Below, piece by piece: positions 1 to 30,500 of a DNA stretch of 64,000 bases. Positions within the stretch are counted from its first letter, which is position 1. The number at the start of each line of letters is the position of its first letter. The DNA lies in the NCBI GenBank assembly GCA_037039925.1, contig JAXRKP010000645.1:185408-249407 (forward strand). The letters are read 5' to 3'. The notes under the pieces are model-generated. The model made no database searches and was not told where the DNA came from. It saw nothing but the letters and a program-made list of their open reading frames with translations. Source of the stretch: Doris montereyensis (lineage: Eukaryota > Mollusca > Gastropoda > Nudibranchia > Dorididae). Both the position numbers and the translations under genes were made by a program.

Positions 1-209
1 TTATCTTATTATTGATTATAATGGCACAAGGGAGAAGCAATTATTTTGAGCCTCCTTGTACTGATGCATGCTAAATCTTCTTTATCTCCTTTGTCTCATT
101 AGTAGTAATAAACTGATTCATGATCTTTTTGCTTTGACTGAATCTTTTAAACATGATATTGATAGGCTGTCTTATAGGTTTCTTATTGTTTAATTGCTGT
201 GGCATACAG

Positions 210-412
210 ATGACTATACCAAATTAAATCACACTGAAGAAATAAGAAAATTGACAGCTACATTACCTGCAATGCTTTCCCCATGGGATTTGTTATGACT
301 TAATGAAAAACAGAAAATTAGTATTCTGCTTGAGAGATAACATTGATGATGAACAACAAATCAGAGATAATAGTCTTAGTATGGCAATGGTCATTCCTGT
401 CAGACTGTTCTA
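210..412 (+). pseudogene. Possible coding remnant or frameshifted exon
   Basis: After a plausible 3' splice site (CATACAG at 203-209) the frame reads DYTKLNHTEEIRKLT then ATLPAMLSPWDLL, a TGA at 296-298, LNEKQKISILLER, a TAA at 338-340, then in a shifted frame IDDEQQIRDNSLSMAMVIP. The composition is protein-like rather than AT noise, and AATAAA follows near 626. I do not recognise the family. It could be the last exon of a plus-strand gene starting left of the window with sequencing errors, or a decayed copy. Stops in an unshifted frame make decay a real possibility. Confidence 0.3.
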
Positions 413-1740
413 GAGGGATTATTTGACTAGTATGAAAAGAGGTTAACAAATTTGGAACAGAAAATGCACTTGATATTTATATCCAAAAATGTGTTTGAAT
501 TGCTTATTGTCAACAGTTAACTAAATTTTACTTCACCATTCAGGTAGTGTTCATTGTCTCTCCATCCTAATTGGACAATTATATTTTAATGTTTCAACAT
601 CTGAAAAACGCAAACAAGATCAAGAAATAAAAGCACAATGGTCAAGAGTTGATTTATTTTTAATTATATATTTATACTTTATTGTGATTTCTATCTTGAT
701 GTTATTAATATTGGTATTAGTGATACAGTAACAGTAAACATATTAAAAAAGATACATAACACTTGTTAAATATATAATACAATAAAAAATATCATGTTTT
801 CTGAAGGGACACACCTCTGAATACTCTCATAAAAGAAGTGATTCATTGTTTCCCCAGTTTCAAACAAGTCATTCCCTTGACTGCTCATCTGTCCTATCAA
901 TGTTTTCGGCAAGGAAATTTTTAGGGGTAACTTGGTGTACAAACAGTTTCATTTATAAAACATTTTTTAGTGACTAGACACAAAAATGGTTACCATTACC
1001 TTCCCTGTGAAACATTACACAATGTCTCTTTTTAAGTTACACAGAAAGTGGCACTAGGGCAAGCCCGAAGATTTCTTTCATTAGTCTACGTCTAAAGTCA
1101 AAGCAATCAAACAATAATGACAAAAAGTACAGGAATAAATTTCCCAAATACATATACTCTAAAAGAAGCTGTCATTTTGATATTTCATGTGATGACAAAG
1201 AAACCCAAGAAAAACAGAAATCATTTAATAATAAGCTTGAGACATTTTCATGTCCAATTCAATATTTAAAGCCTTATATTTGTGGAAAATAAAAAATAGA
1301 TTTAAAAGTCTCATTCTTCTAAATAAATTCTTAAATATATCCCTACGTATTTGACTATGTCGATAATATCTCTTAAATGGAAGTGTAAGCCAAAACAGCA
1401 TTTTGTTACAATGTTTTCTTCCTTCCATTTTATTAGAACCAGTTTAGATTAAGTGTCAATATATTTGTATTTTTAGGTCAATAACAAGATTTCATTTCAA
1501 AATATGCAACTACATACGAATATAACTGTTACTACTAAGGACAGTTTACATCTTGTACTGTGCATATATGTTTAATATTTTATGATATTTTATACTAGAT
1601 AGTTCTATTTACCTTTGTAGGCTACTATAAATATTATAATTATTACAAAAAGTGATCAATCAATGACTGTTTTCCTAACAGGCAAGATTTTTAAAAGGCC
1701 CTGCAGAATATAATATTAATATAATATAAAGGTTAGAATA

Positions 1741-1985
1741 TAGAACTGAAATTGGATATAAAGACAAATACAAATAAAATCATTAGCAGAGATAAGATTC
1801 ACTTCAAAAGAAAAACAATCAAATTAAACAAAACTAAAAAGAAGTTAAATACCAATAAAATCATTCGCACAGATAAGATTCACCTCAAAAGAAAAAAAGA
1901 AAGAAATCAAAGGCATTTAAAAAGGAAATTAAATACCAATAAAATTATTAACAGAGATAAGATTCACCTCCCAATTAAAAAAAAA
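1741..1985. repeat. Imperfect tandem repeat, unit about 81-84 bp, three copies
   Basis: The block AATAAAATCATT..AGATAAGATTCAC recurs starting at 1,773, 1,854 and 1,938, separated by A-rich filler. The apparent reading frame across it is a Lys/Asn-rich by-product of the repeat and is not called as a gene. Confidence 0.6.
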
Positions 1986-2924
1986 TGAAAATTAAAGAAA
2001 ACTTTAAATAAAATAAGTTTTAATGTGGAGATGGCGCAGCATGAAGTATGATCAAGTTACATCTTTGGAATGTAATAAGATAACTAATTGAGACTTCTAA
2101 ATTACAAATCAGTAATAAATGGCAAGGTTAGTTAAATTATTAAAAGTTAAAATTGTCAATGTCAATGACTAAAATACCTTATTCAAGATAAAACCTGTAA
2201 ACAGATCAATTGTATCACAAAAAAACATTTGTTATAAAAAGTAAAAATACATTGAAATCACAAAAGCTAAACTCATACATGTCTTTGTATTATAGGAATG
2301 ATGTAAGTATAATGGTCCTCAAAACTAGAAAAACTTTTTCCTTGATCTAGAATAAAAGTGAACAACAACATATTGACAAGCGCACAAAGACTGAGTAAAG
2401 ATCAATATTGTAAGAGCAAGCTAAAGCCAGCAAATGTGATTAATCTGGCAACTAAAACCTGACATTGATCACAACTTCCCCTAGTGAAAGTCTAAACAGT
2501 CGACTATGCTTGTAATGGTGTCCTTGGGGGAGTAGAAGAAAGATCACTACATCCGTAGTTAAACCCAATCGCTTGACTACAAATTCAAGTGACACAAGCA
2601 CTATGTACACACTATGTGCATCAATCAGTCAGGTAAGTAGATCCTCACATGATGTAGAATGTAATAATAATAATAATAATAAGCAAGCACAAGTCTAAGC
2701 CTACCTTGGAAGTGAAGGCATACTGTATTTGTACATGTACATTATTTAGATCGATCATTAGGCTTGATTGGCGTGTTATCTTAAACCAATCAGGTCAAAC
2801 TTTATCATGGAAAAAATCAATACATCTGTTGACTTTTTATTATAAACTGTAGAGGACCTTGGAGAAAATTCACTTCACTACAACTGTCACGATGAATATA
2901 TTGAAGTCATTACAATTGTCTTAT

Positions 2925-3245
2925 TTTTACAGAGGTTTAATAACATCAGTGCTAGTACCAGGGAAAAGATAAATACATCCGAAGATCATTACAACCGACT
3001 TCACAACAGGTTGAGTAATGACATCAGTACCGTTTCCAGGGAAAGAGATCAATTCATCCGAAGATCATTACAACCGACTTCACTACAAGTGGAGTAATGA
3101 CATCGGTGCCAGTTCCAGAAAAGAAGATCAATACATCCGAAGATCATCACAACCGACTTCACAACAAGTGGAGTAATGACATTAGTACCAGTCCCGGGGA
3201 AAAAGATCAATACATCTGAAGATCATTACAACCCAGTTTACTACA
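2925..3245. repeat. 79-bp minisatellite, about four units
   Basis: GAAGATCATTACAACCGACT starts at 2,981, 3,060, 3,139 (one change) and 3,218 (diverged end), an exact 79-bp period. Units also share GAGTAATGACATCAGTACC and AAAGATCAATACATC. A weaker copy seems to lie just upstream from about 2,850. Confidence 0.85.
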
Positions 3246-3249
3246 GGTA

Positions 3250-5086
3250 GATTTGACTGTATATGCATGTATGAGGCCTCCCTCATCCATCCCTAGCCAA
3301 ATGTTCATTCGCACTTGAGCCAAGTGAGAAATGGAGAGCTAAATACTTTTCTAAGTGTACAAATGACAAGAAAAAGCATCTACGTCAACTCCAAACCCGT
3401 ATTCTTCAGATTATAAGCTCCCATCAATAGTCGATTGGGCCACGACTCTTTCAGCATGTGTTGGCCATTGCTTTGCTGAATTATTGTGTGCCAAATGAGT
3501 CAATGAAAATAAAACCACCAATGACTTTCAAACCCTTTGTCAACCATACTACAAACCCTATCTAACCAATACAAGGATTGAAAGACAAGGCCTTTTTCTT
3601 TGTGACGAAGCAGGAAAAAAATCTTTGCTCATCTCTTCTATACATGGGTACATAGTAGATGGCGATTACAGTTGGTAATGTTTGTTAGGTTGTACGTCCT
3701 CTTTTTTATTCTTTTACAACAGTCTCTTATCTTCTCAAGTCAATTTGAGTATAGCGTGTGGGGACGGGGATACATTCTGATCAACCAGAAATCTCATATA
3801 ACCATTTTGGGTAATTTAAGCTACCGGTAATATATAAAATATTATATATATTACATATATATAAAATACATGTAACTGTGCCAGTTTCTGATCTCAGACA
3901 ATAAGAATAAAAAAAACAACTTTTAAAAAGCTTAGTAGCGTTACTGCAATATTTTCAACACTGATTTACAACATTTTAGATTCCAGCATTTATACATTTT
4001 ACATTATGAGTATGAGCTGCTTTTAACATTATGTTTGTTTAGATGAGTTGTGATCAACATGTGACAACAAGATACTAGTGATTTTTTCTTGTGGAAAACT
4101 GTGTCCAGCTGCAAAAATGCATTTAGCCAGATTGTGATTAATTTCATTCAACCAAATCAACATAAGTTGCACACATGCAAACCTCCAAGTTAAGAATTCA
4201 TAGATTTACAATTAACGATTTAAATAAAATAATAATAAAGACAAATATACAACGAAGTTTAAAAACAACTTTCTTTGAAGCACCTGAGTTAATAAAATCA
4301 AATATAAAAACAAGAGAAATGAGGCACAGGACGGAACTATTTTTAGGTCAGCCAGGCATTAATATCTGCATGACAGAAGTGAAATAATCAACGGAATATA
4401 GATAGCATGCATTGGTATATGGCATTCTGCTGGACGTGATTGAGTAGGCAGTGTTTATATAATATATAATAATACATTACATGTAATGTGAAGTATTCCA
4501 CATAATCTACGTATGAGCAAGCAAGAAGTAAGGGGATTTCTCTGAACTTAAAATTAACGTGGCTAAAGTCGTATGAGCTATTCAAGCCAAAGATCTAACT
4601 AACATCCTCAAAGTGGAGTAGAAATTGTACCAACATGATTTTTATGGAAATGCATTTTTTGACAAAATCATTTTTGTGTGTGATTTTATCTTAAATGTTC
4701 ATTTCATTCTCACACTTTGGAACATTTTCTATCTATCACACACAAAAAGGCATACAAGGATACAAGGAGATGTGTTTATTCACTACAGTACGTTTTTTTC
4801 TCCATCTGAACTCATTTATCGTTCCATCTTTGAAATTGTAAATTTTCATATCAATACTTTATTATTTGTAATTATTTGACATCGACTTTCATTCTGAATG
4901 AAACTGTCACATATCTTCAATTTTGTTCTTGCTCTTTTATTGTTGTTGTTGTTATTATTTTCCCAGTATTGTTGTTGATGTTGTTATACTTTTTATATGA
5001 ATAAATTTTATAAAATATATATATAAATATAATCAGGGTTTTAAGGAAACAATGACAAGTCCTAATCCTGAATCGACCATGAAGCT
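3250..5086. other. AT-rich 3' flank of the kinase gene
   Basis: No exon with supporting splice sites was found. It holds the 3' flank of the minus-strand kinase gene. TTTATT (AATAAA on the minus strand) occurs at 4,936-4,941 and 4,858-4,863, candidate polyadenylation signals 150-230 bases beyond the stop. Short open frames at 4,175-4,387 and 4,625-4,879 have chance-like composition. Confidence 0.4.
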
Positions 5087-21631
<16,545 letters not shown>

Positions 21632-22097
21632 TTTATGAAAATAAACTATCAAGTAGTCATGAGCAAATCCTTCAAAGCCTTTCAATCCAATCTATACCCC
21701 AATTTAAGAGGCGCGCATATTTTTATACTTAGATTTAAGTTTAGATTCTATACTTTGCACAGGATCGTTGGTTCATGTTGTGTCTGCACAACTACTCATC
21801 GTGCTCCGATAGGAACGTAGAAACGCTGAACGTTATTTTATGATTTGATATCGTTACAAATGAATGTTATTTTCATCATAAATATCTTTCAAATTCATCT
21901 CGTCTTTATCTTAGTTCTAGTGTAGTTACTGTGGCGTGAACATTCTTGTTTACCACTATGAACTCTCTAGTATTTGGAATTCAATTTTAGCCCTGATTTG
22001 TTGTGGATATCAATGAGATGTTCCGGAGAAATTTACGTAGTAACGAGTCGATTAACTTTCTCAAATCGTGTCGTATTTCTGAGTTTGTTGATCTCAT
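21632..22097. promoter_or_regulatory. Presumed 5' region of the SAM-kinase
   Basis: Lies directly upstream of the ATG at 21,631 on the minus strand and holds no other recognised gene or repeat. A C-run is on the other side of the first exon (21,445-21,453). No clear TATA element is visible. It is called a promoter only by position, and an upstream noncoding exon is not excluded. Confidence 0.3.
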
Positions 22098-22350
22098 GTT
22101 TCAGGGGGCCTCGGTAGTCAACCAAAAGGTAATGCGGACAAGCCATGCCAACTGTTGAAACATTTTTGCGATTTTTTCAAGCAAAGTCTACCCCTGGTCC
22201 AGGTAGGTGGATCGACACCTAGTCCCACCGGAGACGGACGATAAAAAGGAGGTCCCGGGCAAAATTTAAAAATCCTACCAAAAATCCTGAGATCGCCTTA
22301 GTCAGGATGTGAGTAAATCAAATCAAATCAAACAAACAAACTCATGTTTC
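22098..22350 (+). mobile_element. SINE family B copy
   Basis: Contains CCTCGGTAGTCAACCAAAAGG at the tRNA-like head, then the family core GGTCCAGGTAGGTGGATCGA, CCGGAGACGGACGATAAAAA, CCTGAGATCGCCTTAGTCAGG and an (AAATC)n tail. The same core occurs at 56,485-56,790 (plus) and 60,010-60,310 (minus). Confidence 0.8.
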
Positions 22351-22399
22351 ATCATACACATTGTGAAGACAGCAGACTTACAGAAAACGTACTGCCAGA

Positions 22400-22735
22400 C
22401 AATAGGCGAAATATGACAATAAGTGACAACTCCACTAATAAAGATAGAACAAACACGTGACGTTTCGGGTATAACCCTTCGTCAGACAACAAACGAGAAA
22501 TATCTAAAATCTAGATCTAAGTAATACCTCCGGCATCACACAATGTGATGTCAGAAGAAAAACATAAAGGAGAAAGAAAGAAAGAAAAAGACAGTGATAT
22601 TAAGAAACGTAGCAGAGGGTGGTGTGAAGAAAGAGCGAGAGTGGAAAGGTTCAGATCTAGAATGAAATAAAAATATGAAAATAAATAAGTAATAAAAGGT
22701 GAGAAGGAGATAGAATGAGAGAAATAGAGAGGAAA
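22400..22735. mobile_element. Inverted-repeat element, copy 1, disrupted on the right by a GA array
   Basis: Starts with GACAATAAGTGACAACTCC and AACAAACACGTGACGTTTCG as in copy 2 (58,850). From the following GGGTATAACCCTTCGTCAG onward it matches the reverse complement of copy 2's interior, down to AATAAGTAATAAAAGGTGAG. The right terminal inverted repeat is not seen; GA-rich sequence follows. Confidence 0.7.
22459..22485 (-). ncRNA. Hammerhead-ribozyme-like core, copy 1
   Basis: On the minus strand it reads CTGACGA, A, GGGTTATACCC, GAAACGTC, identical to the 27 bases at 59,138-59,164. See that entry for the structural argument and its weak points. Confidence 0.3.
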
Positions 22736-22736
22736 T

Positions 22737-22851
<115 letters not shown>

Positions 22852-22925
22852 AAAAAAGAAAACAGGCAGGAAGAAAGAAAGGAGAGAGAGAGACGTGTGA
22901 GTATGGGAAACAAGAAGGAAAAAAT

Positions 22926-23036
22926 AGGATACATGTAAGACTAGATCTATATCCCACTGGGTCTAGAAAGAAGAAATGATAGGATAAATGTAAGACTAGA
23001 TCTATATCTCACTGTGTCTAGAAAGAAGAAATGATA
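22926..23036. repeat. Tandem duplication of about 53 bp
   Basis: ATGTAAGACTAGATCTATAT, then CACTG(G/T)GTCTAGAAAGAAGA and AATGAT, occurs twice in direct succession with few differences. Confidence 0.8.
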
Positions 23037-23275
23037 GAGAGTGAATGAAAGGAAGTATCAATCAAGACAAAATTTACACTGAAGGTGCGAAATGTATATA
23101 AATTAAAAATGTATATAAAATGCCAGCCAATAATGATTTCAATAAAATTAAGTCTTTCTTTTAAATAAAGGAGTACCAAAAGGGAATAAAAAAAGAAAAT
23201 GAAGATGTAACGCATGACGGAAGGAGAAATAATGAGGAGGACATAATATATATATGACAACAGCTTTACACCCCC

Positions 23276-23953
<678 letters not shown>

Positions 23954-24418
23954 TTGTCTACCTACATGTCTGTCTTTTTATAAAAAAAAATAGTATATAC
24001 ACACACAATGGAGTCCAATAAATTGATTTTTACTTTCTCCATGACAGTCTCAGGTAAGGAACACATTTTCTTTTTGTTTCGGATCCTATCTCAATGTCAT
24101 GCCTGAGTAACGTTTTTAGAAACCCAATATGGCAGCCTCCTGTCCTTCGTCTGCTGCTATTTGTAAACAAGACAGAATAGAAAGAAAAAAAAACATGTTC
24201 GTAAAAGGATCGGCACTGTAGATCTAGGCCAGTGTGTAACAGGAGATTAAGATTTTACGGAAATCAGGCGTGAATGCGCCAACATAGTTGGATGGTTTAA
24301 CTTTGTTTTTAATTTGTCTATTTTTACTTGCACTTGTTTGCACTATTTCCTTACGTTAGGTTTCATAGTTTCAGGTCAATAGTAGGTCTATATTATAGAT
24401 CTAGATCTAATAAACATA

Positions 24419-24562
24419 ATGATTGGGATTGGATCCAATGTATGGAGAAGAGTGATGTTACAACGACTGTGGAGAAAACTAAGAATATCCAGTGTTAAAT
24501 TTGAAAATAATTTATTGACTGTATCACAATGCTCTCGCCATCTTTCAACAAGTTTTGTCTGT
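24419..24562 (+). CDS. GUF1: GUF1 exon 1, mitochondrial presequence
   Basis: Starts at ATG 24,419 shortly after AGATCTAGATCTAATAAACA. The 48 codons are Arg/Lys-rich with hydrophobic spacing and no acidic residue until VKFENN, as expected of a matrix-targeting signal. Ends at TGT|GTAAGT and joins exon 2 in phase 0 ([21 protein letters not shown]). Confidence 0.75.
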
Positions 24563-27500
24563 GTAAGTGGTTATATCTGGATTAGAATTGTATATAGACT
24601 ATACTATAGGGAGAGAGACAAACAGACTGACAGACAGATTATCTGACCACCAATGGACAAACAGATTTACTGTTTTAAAGTACAACATAAGATTTATGTT
24701 TTCGAAGACATTTGTGATTTTAATATCATTTATATCTAAATTTCAGCCACAAGTTATCCATCCAAATAAAAACAGAAGCCTTTTATTTGTTGAAATTTAA
24801 ATTACACTTCATTGATGACACTGTATCTTTTTAATCTAATTCTTGGTCTTCCAACATTTGTTCTGATCACTCATGAAGCCTGAAAATTGTTTATTTTCAC
24901 ACTTGAAATGGCAAATTGTGTTTGTATTGTATCGTTCTATCTATCTATCTATCCAGCAATCGTATCATCTATCTGTCTGTCTTCTACCCTATTTGCCGAT
25001 ATGTGTTATTTAGAGCAACTAAATACCCGCTATATTAGGAAAGATTTGGGGAACAAAAAGCAGAAGAAGACAAAGAACAACATATATTTAAAAAGTCTTA
25101 ACACTAGGCCACAAGAAGAAACATTAATAACAATAACTTCATCAAATCTTCGAATGACAGAGAGGAATGAAGATCCATGATCACCAATGCCTGCCTCAGA
25201 TTCGGCACTAATGAAGAAGTCATTTAATATCATCGTGTTAACAATTCATAGATCTAGCTTTTGAAAATACAGATCTGTCTGTCACATTTCTTCTGAATGA
25301 TGTTATTTTCTGTCCTCTATGTTCTTGTGAAACTTCTGCCGGCAGTCCTCTCAGTTTTACTTTACCTCTTTTGACCTCTGCTGTGCCTTCTAGAAACAGC
25401 TTTTAATAATCATGAAGACAGAGAGGAAGGCGGGTAGGCAGCGAGATTATGTCATACTCATATATATACTTGATTAATTTTTAATGCACTAGAAGGCTCT
25501 AATAGTTTGTTGTTTTTTCTTATCTCCAGCAGCGACAGTTGTCATTTAATCTTGAAGATTTTCCTGTGGATAGGATACGCAATTTTAGTATTATTGCCCA
25601 TGTAGATCATGGCAAAAGTACCTTGGCTGATAGACTGTTAGAAATTACAGGTAGGTATTTTAAGTAATTCGACAATGTTTCCTTGCTGCCGGAACGTCTA
25701 GCATCTGAGAGTAGAAATGCCTTAGATATGATTGATCTATTTAAGATCCTCGTAGACAGGCAGTCATGATAATAATGGCATATTATACAAAAATATTTAT
25801 ATGTTAGCCTATCATTTTACCATGAGACATTTTGTTCTCTTGAAAATAGGCTGTGAAACCCTGTGCCATTTCTTTGCTTCAAATATTAACTTTTCTTTAT
25901 GATAGATAGATATAGTACGACCTTCCATTGGATAAAAACATCATCTTGATCTTAATAGATTTACCTTTATAGATACAATTTTTATGCTTGATTAAACTTC
26001 ATTTCTGTATAACAGGAATTCCTGTTGCATGACTGAATTTTATACAAAAGGAGTTAGAATTAGCTGAAGAAATGGAAAAATTTAAAGTAGACATTTTGGC
26101 TATTACAGAAACAAAGAAAAAAGGACAAGCAATAGAAAATGTAGAACCAAATCATACTTTAATCTTCTCAGGAGTAAATGTCAAAGCTAGAGCTAGAGCA
26201 GGAGTAGGCCTCCTAATGCATCCCATGGCTATTAGAGGTAAATATTAAACCAAAAGGAAGAGAAATTGAATTATTAATAGCTTATAGACCAAACGAATAT
26301 GCCACCAAAGAAGAAAAAGATATCTTCGAAAATAATTTACGAATAGCCGCAGAGAATCTCAAACCCAAACAGGAATTAATGGTTTTAGGAGATTTAAATG
26401 CTAGAGTAGGCAACAATGTAGAAACATCAGGAGGAGTAATAGGTATAGAAGGAGAGACAACAACTTCTCCAAATAGAGAGAGACTAATAGATTTTTGCCT
26501 AAAGAATTTTAACATGAAAAAAGCTACCACATTTTGTCCTCATAAAGATATTCACAAATATACAAGAGTAAATGAAGACATGTGAAAAGTCAATCATAGA
26601 CTACATAATAGTTAGCAGCTCCCTTTTTTAAAGTACAATGGATGTTAGAGTAAGCAGAGGAGCAGAAATATTTAGTGATCATCATCTAGTGATAGCCAAA
26701 ATAAGATTATTAACTGAAGAAAACAAACAGAAAAGGAAAGAGAAGGAAGCTACTAAACTCAAAATCGAAGAACTAAATAAACCAATAGTAAAACAGATGT
26801 ACCAATCCAGGATAAAAAGATCTATCAGTGAAAGACAGATGGATCTGAAGGAAAGCACAAATAGAAGAAAAATGGCAAATATATAAAGAAACACTCCTCA
26901 GTTGTACTGAAGAGGTCTGTGGTAGGAAACAAATTAAAGGAGATAGGAAAAGATCAGCATGGTGGAATGAGAATGTCAAGACTAAGATCAAAGAAAAGAA
27001 AGATGCCTGGAAGAAATACTTGCAAACAAAGAGACCAGAATATAGGATAGATTACATGAGTAAAAGAACTATCGCCAAAGAGGAAGTAAGGAAAGCAAAA
27101 CAGGAACAGTGGGAAGAGTTTGGACAAAGACTTCAAGAAAGCTATCAAGGATATCTTGGGAGCAATGAAGAGCGTGAGAAAGACCAAAGCATGCCCAAGA
27201 CGACAAATTAAGAACGCCAAAGGAGAAAGGATGAAAGGAGACAGCGAAATCATGGAAACATGGAGAAAGTATTTTCAACAATTACATAATCCCTCCAGAA
27301 CATATGAAACAAGGAGTACAGATCAATTGTTAAGAGTAACAAGTAATCGAGATGAGACAGCTGAAGATGTAGATATCTCAAAGGAAGAACTTAAAACAGC
27401 TATAAGAAAAGGGAAATTAGGAAAAGCCCCAGGAGCAGATCAAGTTTATCCAGAAATGATTAAAAACCAAGGGAGAGAGGCAGACAAACTACTACAAGCA

Positions 27501-30500
27501 ATATGTCAACAAGCATGGAAGTCCAAATAGGTGCCAGACGACTGGAAAAAGGGAACGGTAGTACCAATACACAAGAAAGTATGAACTATGAAATGCTCAA
27601 ACTATAGAAGGATATCACTACTTAGCGTATCAGGAAAAGTGTATGCCAGGATTCTGGAAATGAGACTAAGGAAAAGAGTAGAGGATCAGATTGAAAAACA
27701 CCAGAGTGGATTTAGACCGGGAAGAAGTGTACAAGATCACATATTTACAATTAGACAAATAATAGAAAAATTCCTTGAGAGGAACATTAACTTGCACCTG
27801 TGTTTTATTGATTTAGAAAAGGCATTTGATATTGTGAGGAGGGACAAACTATGGCATTCCTTAAAAGAACACAACGTAGAGCAAAATTTAATAGAAGCCA
27901 TTAAAAGTTTTTACAATAAACCAACATGTGCAGTGAGAGTAGCTGGAAATGTATCTGCAGAATTTGATGTAGATATAGGAGTAAGACAGGGTTGTAACCT
28001 AAGTCCTCTTTTGTTTATCACATTTATGGATTCAGTCGCAAAGGCATCCTCAAAAATGATGAAAATGAATGTAGGTATGTGGAAGCTCAAACCAGTAAAT
28101 GTATCAATGCTTTAATTTTGATTTAGTTCTGTTTGGAAAATCAGAAAGGGACCTCCAGTCAAATATCAACATAATGAATAATGAATTAAATAAAAGAGGA
28201 ATGAGAGTAAATGCAAAGAAAACCAAAACAATACTAGTAACCAAGGAAGCTAAAACACAAAATCTTAAATTGGGCAGGGAGAATTTAGAACAAGTTCAAA
28301 GTTACAATTACCTAGGAGTAATGATTAACTCAGACTAACTCAGAGGGAAAACTAAGAGAAGAAATCAGCCAGAGAATCCAAAACGCAAGTGCAATATACA
28401 ACCATCTAGGAAAGGCATTTGTAGGTAAACAAGAATTGTCAACAAAATCCAAAATGGTAGTATACAACACAGTTTATTGTCCTACTCTCCTCTATGGCAG
28501 CGAAATCTGGACCTTAGACAATAGAGAATACAGTAGAGTACAGGCAGCTGAAATGAAATATCTAAGAAGAGTAGTATGGAAAACTAAAAGAGACAAAATC
28601 AGAAACACAACAATAAGAGATCAAACCAAAGCAGATGGCATAAAATCTAAGATAGAAATGAATCAACTGAGATGGTTTGGGCATGTTAACAGAATGAATG
28701 ACAATAGAATATCTAAATCAGTATACAGTGCTAAAATTCAAGGTAAAAGACCAAAAGGCAGACCTCGGAGAAAGTGGAAAGAAGATATAGAAGAGCCATT
28801 AACACAAAGAAATTTAACTTTTTTGGAAGGAAACAGAAAATGTCAGGACAGGGCAGCCTGGAGAAAGATCATTTCGAGCATCTAAAACCCATATACCCGA
28901 AGGTAGAATGGGAGCTGATATAGAAAGAAAGGAGGTTTTTATTTTAAGATAATGAGCTGATTTTATATAACAAAAATATTGATACTTGTACACATAATTA
29001 TATTGTTTTATTGTTTTTAATATGTTTTTAGCTAGAATGAAAATTATACTAATCAAGTTTAAAATGTCTTGCTTTTCTATTTCATCTTAGGAACAATTCC
29101 CAAAGGTGATAACAAGCAGGTACTGGATCGTCTTCAGGTTGAGAGAGAACGTGGAATAACAGTAAAAGCTCAGACAGCATCTCTTGTATACAATTATAAT
29201 GGACAAGACTACTTGCTAAACCTTATTGACACTCCTGTGAGATTCTTATAAGATATGCAGTAGAGTTAATTGTTATATTATATACTGTGTTGTCTTTTGT
29301 TGCTGTCTTCCTTCTGCTTTTAATTTAAGTGACTTTATGTAGGTTTGATTTAAAGTTTTATTTTTAGCTTGCTTGTAGTGTTAAATAAGTAGCATTTTAA
29401 ATGATATGCTCTCTCTAAAATGATGCTTTATATTTGACTTTTTTGGCAATCACTTTTTTTCTTTAGAACAAAACAAAACAGTTTTATATAACACTGCAAT
29501 ATCAATTTAGTTTGAAACATCATAGCCATATTTACCATTTTGCACACATATATTTAAAATTTCTTTTCATACTGAAAAATAACCCCAAACAAATATGATA
29601 AGAACACACAATTATTTCACTTGTTTATTTGTTGGGTTGTTATATTCAACATCTCATCCTATTTTCACTTCATTATAGGGTCATGTTGACTTCCACTATG
29701 AAGTGTCAAGGTCTTTAGCTGCATGTCAAGGGGTTATTTTACTGGTGGATGCAAACCAGGTATGCGTTACAGATTAGTTTTATGTTATTTGCGTGTCACG
29801 AACAAATACATTTCCTGTCAACATCATATTTTGTCCCCATAGTAAATGCTGCAAGGAGTTTTGAATGATAACTAAATGTATACATAGATATTATCTGTCT
29901 GCTTTGGGAGGGGTGCTTTTTATTTTGTTTTTAATATTTTTGCAAAAGAAAATAGCTAGTTTTTTTTTCTTCTCCAATATTTGTTTTGTCATCAAGCAGT
30001 TTTATCAGGAAATAAAAAATGCTTAAGGTATATGCTATGTGAATTTAAGATAAATTCCAGATAAATAAATCCTATTGAAAATATTATTAAAATTAAAAGA
30101 TAATGGAAACATATGGGACGTCTCTGAGAGGAAAAACTTTTTAGATGACTCAGGGTTGAACCGTATTGAAAATGACTACACATATAAAATTCTAGAAATG
30201 GAAGAGATACCATGAATAGCAGTTACAAGATACATCCGCATTTCAGATAGGCATTATAGCAGTTACAAGATACATCCTTAGGCATTATAGTGTATTTATA
30301 GCACTTGTTACAAACAAGTGAATATTCAGAAATATTATCTGAACTAGACTTGTGGGAAAATATGTGGAAGCATTGTCTTGTTTGAATTTAGAGTTATTTT
30401 TCAGCAAACTTTTTCTGTGTATATCAGGAATGTCATGTCATAATCATAGTAATAGCCATGAACTGGGGAGATAATTTGGATGAAAATTCCTGAAAACTTC

